60,500 nt of DNA from Ruminococcus sp. (lineage in GTDB: Bacteria > Bacillota > Clostridia > Oscillospirales > Acutalibacteraceae), in NCBI GenBank assembly GCA_022510955.1, contig JAFLSM010000008.1, positions 1-60,500 of the forward strand, written 5' to 3'. Each line of letters starts with the position of its first letter. Positions within the stretch are counted from its first letter, which is position 1. The notes below the pieces were generated by a model. It had not been told where the DNA came from and did not search any database. It was given only the letters and a program-made list of their open reading frames with translations. Both the position numbers and the translations under genes were made by a program. Below are positions 55,541 to 60,500 of this stretch, one piece after another.

Positions 55541-56950
55541 TTATATAAGCTCGCCTTTAAGTATCCAATTACGAGCATTTGTAATCTTAACATTCTGAAA
55601 TGTTCCTATGGTATCAGTCGGTGCATCAAGTTCAACAATAATATTACCGCTTGTCCTTCCGTTTAAAATACCGTTTTTACCTTCATCTTCTATTAATACC
55701 TTTTCAACATTGCCAACCATTGAAGCACAACGCTTTGCTGCAATCTCTTCCTGCACAGCCAAAAGTTCCTGAAACCATTTTGACTTTTCAGAGTAAGGTA
55801 TAGGGTCGTCCATTTTTGCAGCAGGTGTACCGACACGAGGTGAATATATAAAGGTGAATAGCGAAGTAAACTCAACTTCACGAATTAAAGAAAGTGTTTC
55901 CTTGAAATCATCGTAAGTTTCTCCCGGGAAACCAACGATTATATCACTTGTAAGTGACAAGCCGTCAATTTTCTCCTTAGCATAGTTTATGATTTCCAGA
56001 TACTTCTTACGATCATAGTGTCTGTTCATAAGCTTTAAAATTCTATCAGATCCACTCTGGAACGGCAGATGAAGATGACGACTTATGTGAGTACCGTTTG
56101 CTATAGTATCGATAAGCTCCATTGAACAATCCTTTGGATGTGATGTCATAAATCTGAGCCAGTAATCACCATCAATAGAGTCAATTTCTCTCAAAAGCTG
56201 TGAAAAATTAACGCCGTTTTCAATAGTTTTTCCGTATGAGTTTACATTCTGTCCCAAAAGAGTTATGTCCTTATAGCCGTTTTTAATCATATCTCTTGCT
56301 TCTTCGACTATTAAGTCTTTTTCACGGCTGCGTTCTCTGCCTCGTACATAAGGCACAATACAGTATGTGCAAAAGTTATTGCATCCATACATAATAGGAA
56401 GCCAACCCTTGAAAGTGCCGTCACGTTTAATAGGCAAACCCTCATAAAGCTTACTGTCATCATTGCCACGCTCAAAAACACGCTTACCATTAACTAATGA
56501 ATTGTAAACAAGTTCAGGAAAATGATGAAGCGAGTGTGTGCCAAACACAAGACCGACAAACGGAAAACTCTTATAAATTATGTTTGCAATATGTTCCTGT
56601 TCCATCATACAGCCGCAGAGTGCAATTAAAATCTGAGGATGACGGCGTTTTAGGTTTTTAAGAGCTCCAACATTACCAAAAACCCTGTCCTCTGCGTGTT
56701 CACGCACGGCACAAGTGTTAAATAAAATAAAGTCGGCATCATCAGGAGCATCTACAAATCCAAATCCGGCATTTGCAAGCATTCCCTTAATTTTCTCGCT
56801 GTCAGCTACATTTTGCTGACATCCATATGTTCTTATGTATGCAAGCGGTTTTTCGCCACGCTTGCGAACCTCCATAATTTCAGCAATTAAATTTATATAT
56901 TCAGTCTGCTTTTCTGAGACATTTTCAATCAAATTTTTTTCGGAAGACAC
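55541..56950 (-). CDS. miaB: tRNA-2-methylthio-N6-dimethylallyladenosine synthase
   Basis: This 469-aa radical SAM methylthiotransferase finishes ms2i6A37 in tRNA after MiaA. The N-terminal UPF0004 domain has three Cys (TYGCQQN, NTCAVRE, CGCMME) for the auxiliary cluster. The radical SAM motif is CNNFCTYC. A TRAM domain ends the protein. It starts with GTG, with AAGGAG about 8 bases upstream. It heads the miaB-ricA-mutS-mutL-miaA run, so both enzymes of this modification pathway are in one cluster. Confidence 0.97.
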   Translation of the reverse strand: MSSEKNLIENVSEKQTEYINLIAEIMEVRKRGEKPLAYIRTYGCQQNVADSEKIKGMLANAGFGFVDAPDDADFILFNTCAVREHAEDRVFGNVGALKNLKRRHPQILIALCGCMMEQEHIANIIYKSFPFVGLVFGTHSLHHFPELVYNSLVNGKRVFERGNDDSKLYEGLPIKRDGTFKGWLPIMYGCNNFCTYCIVPYVRGRERSREKDLIVEEARDMIKNGYKDITLLGQNVNSYGKTIENGVNFSQLLREIDSIDGDYWLRFMTSHPKDCSMELIDTIANGTHISRHLHLPFQSGSDRILKLMNRHYDRKKYLEIINYAKEKIDGLSLTSDIIVGFPGETYDDFKETLSLIREVEFTSLFTFIYSPRVGTPAAKMDDPIPYSEKSKWFQELLAVQEEIAAKRCASMVGNVEKVLIEDEGKNGILNGRTSGNIIVELDAPTDTIGTFQNVKITNARNWILKGELI

Positions 56951-57022
56951 AAAAGCACTCCTTACCCCATTGTATTAACCATTATAGTTTACCACAAAAT
57001 ATATGGTTTTTCAATATTATTT

Positions 57023-57676
57023 TTAATTAATTCCGGAAGTTAATTTTCCGTAGTAATTTGGTACTGCTCCTATAATTACAGTTTGGGCAAGCTCAAAATC
57101 AGTTGTAAAGACAATATCTCCCGAATAATCAAGCGATGTTGTCATAATTTTAGAAGTAACTATTAGCTTTATGTGATGTATTGATTGATTTATTCCCGTG
57201 CTTTCAAAGGTGCTTATTATTTCACAGTTAAAAGTACCGATAATACTAAAATTCATAGATATTTCGGGCCCAAAGTTGGACAAAACCGTTATATAAGTGA
57301 AAGCACCAATAGGGATTTTTACCTCACTTTCCCTGATTACTTCAATTTCACGCTCAACCTGCTTAGATATTATTGATTTTATCTTATTTATTTTTATTGA
57401 ATCTGTTTCGATTGCCTGAACTTCACCTGAATTTGAATATTTGATTACGGCAAGGTCATTGTATGAATAGTTAAGTTCTTCTATAGCATCTTCAACAGCA
57501 TCACAAACAGTAGTCATTGACAGAATTTCAGCCTGCTTGCGAATATATACAGGTCGAAAATCATCAAGCTGATGCTCACAAATTAGCACAGCGGAGATAA
57601 TTATAAGTACAAATACAATAAAGAGTCTTTTTAATCTGTAGAATCGCTTCTTTTTAAGCCTTTGATAATAAATCAA
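57023..57676 (-). CDS. yunB: YunB-like sporulation protein
   Basis: This 217-aa protein has one N-terminal hydrophobic segment (about residues 20-38) after a Lys/Arg-rich start, so it is membrane-anchored and mostly exported. The rest resembles YunB, needed for normal Bacillus sporulation: AVEDAIEELNYSYNDL, then EREIEVI, IPIGAFTYI, FGPEISMNF and a final IGAVPNYYG. It is slightly shorter than Bacillus YunB (about 250). I chose the TTG at 57676; its GAGGGG-type site lies inside the right arm of the upstream terminator. Longer in-frame sequence runs antisense-like through the neighbour and is rejected. Confidence 0.8.
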   Translation of the reverse strand: MIYYQRLKKKRFYRLKRLFIVFVLIIISAVLICEHQLDDFRPVYIRKQAEILSMTTVCDAVEDAIEELNYSYNDLAVIKYSNSGEVQAIETDSIKINKIKSIISKQVEREIEVIRESEVKIPIGAFTYITVLSNFGPEISMNFSIIGTFNCEIISTFESTGINQSIHHIKLIVTSKIMTTSLDYSGDIVFTTDFELAQTVIIGAVPNYYGKLTSGIN

Positions 57677-57715
57677 AAAAACACCCCTCGTATATACTAC
57701 ACGAGAGATGTTTTT
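57677..57715 (-). terminator. terminator of the efp/CD1247-like operon overlapping the yunB ribosome-binding site
   Basis: Arms 57677-57691 and 57701-57715 pair over 15 positions, two as G-U pairs, with a 9-nt loop and a run of seven T on the minus strand. The second RNA arm contains the AGGGG site used by yunB. Confidence 0.85.
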
Positions 57716-57725
57716 ATTGTGAAAA

Positions 57726-58217
57726 TTATTCGGAATCTTCGCTGTTCTCGTCACAATCGTCACAAGAGCAACATCCGTCCTCACAGCAGTCACCATCAAA
57801 AAGACCTGAAAAGTCAAATTCAAGAAGTTCACCGCAATTAGGACATTCGATTTCTCCCTCAAGGAGAACATCCTCAGATACATTTATTTTCTGATTACAT
57901 GCTCCGCAAGTAACTTCATAGAAAGGATCTTCTTCATCCATAAAGTCATCATCACAGTCACAGAAATCATCGCAATCACATTCACAGTCCTCATCGTCAT
58001 CATACACATCGGACTCAAGTGTTGCTAAATCCTGATCAATCTCGTCAACCTGAGCACTAAGCTCATCATAGAGATCTTCCATATCAGTTACATCTAAAGC
58101 GATATCATCAAGCAAATCAATGATAGCGTTAATAACCTTAACCTCAGGCTTTGACTCATCGAGTCTAAGACCTTCTGCAAGACCTTTAATATAGGAAATT
58201 TTTTCTGTCAAATTCAT
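57726..58217 (-). CDS. CD1247 N-terminal-domain protein with zinc ribbon
   Basis: This 163-aa soluble protein has an N-terminal helical domain (about 1-75; EKISYIKGLAEGL, VINAIIDLLDDIALDV) of the CD1247 N-terminal type found in Clostridia. A very acidic Cys/Asp stretch (about 80-105) follows, then a zinc ribbon (TCGACNQKI, ECPNCGEL) and a second Cys/Asp-rich tail (about 145-163). The role is unknown; many Cys and acidic residues suggest metal binding. I chose the ATG at 58217 with AGGAGA 6 bases upstream. It follows efp by 19 bases and shares its operon. Confidence 0.85.
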   Translation of the reverse strand: MNLTEKISYIKGLAEGLRLDESKPEVKVINAIIDLLDDIALDVTDMEDLYDELSAQVDEIDQDLATLESDVYDDDEDCECDCDDFCDCDDDFMDEEDPFYEVTCGACNQKINVSEDVLLEGEIECPNCGELLEFDFSGLFDGDCCEDGCCSCDDCDENSEDSE

Positions 58218-58236
58218 AATAATTCTCCTGCAAATA

Positions 58237-58794
58237 TTATGCTCTACCCATATACTCGCCTGTTCTTGTATCAATCTGGATTACTTCACCCTCATCAATG
58301 AAGAGAGGAACCTTAATCTCAGCACCTGTTTCAAGAGTAGCAGGCTTTGTAGCATTTGTAGCTGTATCTCCCTTAAAGCCAGGGTCAGTCTTTGTAACAG
58401 TAAGCTCTACAAAGTTTGGTGGCTCAACACCGAAAACATTGCCCTTATAAGAGAGAACCTTACATACCATATTTTCTTTAACAAACTTAAAATTATCACC
58501 AAGAACGCTCTTGTTGATTGGGAGCTGCTCCCAAGTCTCTGTATCCATAAAGAAGTAAAGGTCGCCGTCAGCATAGCTGTACTCCATATCCTTTCTGTCA
58601 ATGAAAGCAGTCGGATACTTATCATTAGGGTTGAAAGACTTTTCAACAACTGCACCTGTAATTACATTTTTGTATTTTGTTCTAACGAATGCAGCACCCT
58701 TACCTGGCTTAACATGCTGGAATTCGATAACCTGAACAACCTGGCCATCCATTTCAAATGTAACACCGTTTCTAAAATCACCTGCTGATATCAT
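58237..58794 (-). CDS. efp: elongation factor P
   Basis: This 185-aa translation factor relieves ribosome stalling at polyproline. It has three beta-barrel domains; the loop with the key residue is [15 protein letters not shown] (about 29-43), with Lys at the tip as in Clostridia and E. coli. The ending [13 protein letters not shown] is typical. AGGAGGT lies 7 bases before the ATG. It has its own promoter and follows the pepQ/aroQ genes, a common Firmicutes order. Confidence 0.98.
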   Translation of the reverse strand: MISAGDFRNGVTFEMDGQVVQVIEFQHVKPGKGAAFVRTKYKNVITGAVVEKSFNPNDKYPTAFIDRKDMEYSYADGDLYFFMDTETWEQLPINKSVLGDNFKFVKENMVCKVLSYKGNVFGVEPPNFVELTVTKTDPGFKGDTATNATKPATLETGAEIKVPLFIDEGEVIQIDTRTGEYMGRA

Positions 58795-58854
58795 TAATAA
58801 TACCTCCTAAAATTAGTATTACGGATAAATTCTTACCGTAATATGACAAATATC

Positions 58855-58883
58855 ATTATACATAATTGTTTGTAAAAATGCAA
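58855..58883 (-). promoter_or_regulatory. predicted efp promoter
   Basis: On the minus strand TTGCAT (58878-58883), 17 bases and a perfect TATAAT (58855-58860) preceded by TG. A 7-bp hairpin ATTACGG/CCGTAAT (58818-58824/58836-58842) lies in the leader. Confidence 0.75.
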
Positions 58884-58888
58884 GCATT

Positions 58889-59977
58889 TTATAGAATTAT
58901 CAACTCTTTTGAAAGAGTTACAAAGTTTTTGAAGCCATCATCTGTCACAAAAAGCATATCCTCAATACGAACACCAAACTTATCCGGCAAATAAATTCCC
59001 GGTTCATCCGTAATTACCATTCCATGCTTCAATACAGTATCACTTCTGTATGACACGACTGGATCTTCATGAATTTCAAGTCCGACTCCGTGTCCTGTTG
59101 AGTGACCGAAGTATTCACCATATCCGGCCTGACGGATTATATCTCTTGCTGTTATATCGACATCACTGCACTTAACCCCCGACTTAACAACATCCAGTGC
59201 TGCCAGTTGTGCCTTAAGTACAATTAAATATATCTCTTTCATCTCATCCGTTGCATTTTTTACCGCTACGGTTCTTGTTGTATCACTGTGATAGCCATCA
59301 TAAACCGCACCAAAATCCATCGTAAAGAAGTCACCTTCGCAGATAATTTCTTCACCGGGCACTCCGTGAGGTAACGAAGTCTTTTTTCCTGTTATTGTAA
59401 TCAGATCAAAAGAAACTCGCTCTGCACCCTTTTGCTTCATCAAATATTCAAGTTCAACTGCAATTCTGCGTTCTGAAACACCGGGTTTTATATAATTCAG
59501 TACCTCAAAATACGCAGATTCTGCAATCTGTTGCGCTTTTAAAATCTTTTGAAACTCATCATCGGATTTAATTATTCTGATATTTGAAATGGCTTCATCA
59601 AGCTTAGATGATATGTCCAGTTCAATAGAATGCTCGTCAAAATGTTTTTTATAAATATTATACCTTGCAACGGTAAGATTTGAGGATTCTATATAAATTT
59701 TATTTATATTCTCATTTTTGCAAAGTTCTGTCACGCTTTTAAGAAGTCCATTAGAAAAGCATATTACATTACATTCTGCAAACTTTTGAGCAGCCTCAAT
59801 ATATCTGAAATCCACAAGCAGAGTAGTACTTGTCTGCGTGATAATCATTGCACCTTCGCTGTGATGAAAACCGGAAAAATAACCTACATTTATTTCATTG
59901 GTAATCAGAAGTGCTTCATCACTTGATTTCAGAATTTTTCTTAGTTTTTCAATGCGATTTTCAGAAACACAGCTCAT
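58889..59977 (-). CDS. Xaa-Pro dipeptidase/aminopeptidase (M24B)
   Basis: This 362-aa metallopeptidase cleaves the bond before proline. An N-terminal creatinase-like domain (1-130) precedes the pita-bread catalytic domain with metal ligands in MDFGAVYDGYHSDTTR (Asp, Asp), STGHGVGLEIHE (His), DEPGIY (Glu) and VRIEDM (Glu). Whether it acts as PepP or PepQ is not decided. Its ATG overlaps the aroQ stop by one base (TAATG). Its place beside efp, a factor for polyproline translation, is a common Firmicutes arrangement. Confidence 0.95.
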   Translation of the reverse strand: MSCVSENRIEKLRKILKSSDEALLITNEINVGYFSGFHHSEGAMIITQTSTTLLVDFRYIEAAQKFAECNVICFSNGLLKSVTELCKNENINKIYIESSNLTVARYNIYKKHFDEHSIELDISSKLDEAISNIRIIKSDDEFQKILKAQQIAESAYFEVLNYIKPGVSERRIAVELEYLMKQKGAERVSFDLITITGKKTSLPHGVPGEEIICEGDFFTMDFGAVYDGYHSDTTRTVAVKNATDEMKEIYLIVLKAQLAALDVVKSGVKCSDVDITARDIIRQAGYGEYFGHSTGHGVGLEIHEDPVVSYRSDTVLKHGMVITDEPGIYLPDKFGVRIEDMLFVTDDGFKNFVTLSKELIIL

Positions 59978-60408
59978 TACATCAAATCCTTTAATGCATC
60001 AATAGCAAGAAAGTAGCTGCTTTTTCCAAAACCTGCAATTTGTCCTACACACACAGGAGCAATTACCGATGTGTGTCTAAACTCCTCTCTTGCATGAATA
60101 TTAGACATATGCACCTCAACAAAAGGAATTTTTACACATGCAATGGCATCACGCAAAGCATAGCTGTAATGCGTGAGGGCTCCTGCATTTATCACAACTC
60201 CATTATAAACATCCTTTGAAGCATGGATTTTATCAATAAGATCTCCCTCATGATTTGACTGAAATACATCTGCATCACATCCATTTGAATGTGCATATGA
60301 CTTTATTTGCTCTTCAATACTGGATGCATCCTCACTGCCGTATATGCCTTTTTCACGAACACCAACCATATTAAGGTTAGGTCCGAGCAAAACAAGAATT
60401 TTTTTCAT
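59977..60408 (-). CDS. aroQ: 3-dehydroquinate dehydratase type II
   Basis: This 143-aa dodecameric enzyme of the shikimate pathway converts 3-dehydroquinate to 3-dehydroshikimate. Signatures are LGPNLNMVG, REKGIYG (with the catalytic Tyr), VINAGALTHYSYALRDAI and EVHMSNIHAREEFR (with the catalytic His). I chose the ATG at 60408, with AAAGGTGA about 6 bases upstream. It heads the minus-strand string and couples to the peptidase gene. The remaining 92 bases to the window end hold no gene. Confidence 0.96.
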   Translation of the reverse strand: MKKILVLLGPNLNMVGVREKGIYGSEDASSIEEQIKSYAHSNGCDADVFQSNHEGDLIDKIHASKDVYNGVVINAGALTHYSYALRDAIACVKIPFVEVHMSNIHAREEFRHTSVIAPVCVGQIAGFGKSSYFLAIDALKDLM

Positions 60409-60500
60409 TATAATCACCTTTTACAAGAAAAATGTAACATTAGTATAATACTAAACACTAATTGAAAGTGAGATAAGATTTCAGAGCAGATTTTGTGTCA

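Overview
The window is AT-rich, densely packed DNA from a spore-forming, low-GC Gram-positive anaerobe of the class Clostridia. An Oscillospiraceae/Ruminococcaceae bacterium is the best guess. The evidence is a SCIFF ranthipeptide precursor with its radical SAM maturase, a dockerin module on a secreted protein, ECF-type vitamin transport, sporulation-type genes (CwlD-like amidase, YunB-like protein), endonuclease-type MutL with MutS, and the Firmicutes gene orders sepF-ylmH-divIVA-ileS-lspA-rluD and clpX-clpP-tig beside lon-engB. No IS element, prophage or CRISPR array was seen.

Layout. 1-4.3 kb: the 3' end of a tRNA-Ser(CGA), an unrecognised 299-aa protein, hemW (minus) and prfC (plus). 4.4-8.4 kb: a ketopantoate-reductase-like protein, a PLP amino-acid decarboxylase, then the SCIFF precursor (50 aa) and its radical SAM/SPASM maturase. 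8.4-10.6 kb: feoA-feoB on the minus strand. 10.6-17.5 kb: a vitamin B12 uptake operon made of a strong promoter, a cobalamin riboswitch with an intrinsic terminator, a secreted transcobalamin-like protein ending in a dockerin, a membrane-anchored DUF4430 protein, EcfT, and one polypeptide fusing both ECF ATPases to a cobalamin-type S component. 17.6-22.7 kb: map (minus), a decayed gene and a small membrane protein, then a CwlD-like amidase, radA and an unknown gene. 22.7-26.7 kb: a Xer-type recombinase, a DinB-like protein and gdhA on the minus strand, with a divergent 70-aa HTH regulator.

26.9-60.4 kb is almost entirely minus-strand housekeeping genes in several operons: lon-engB-lysA, tig-clpP-clpX, thrC with a phosphoesterase, rbgA-rnhB-yraN with an M19 dipeptidase, rplS and lepB, then miaB-ricA-mutS-mutL-miaA-HlyD-like-yggS-sepF-ylmH-divIVA-ileS-lspA-rluD, and finally aroQ-pepQ-efp with a CD1247-like protein and yunB.

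The two most notable signals are these. (1) The B12 operon joins a riboswitch, two DUF4430 (transcobalamin C-terminal-like) proteins, one carrying an alpha/alpha-toroid and a dockerin, and a fused ECF transporter; I read it as an extracellular corrinoid-capture system. (2) A dispersed intergenic element of about 90-100 bp is present in five divergent copies (10925, 17513, 26741, 31252, 40553). Each copy lies directly downstream, on the same strand, of the T-tract of a Rho-independent terminator. Each has a 4-bp/10-nt-loop hairpin whose stem covaries between copies, so it may be an undescribed structured RNA or a small terminator-associated mobile element.
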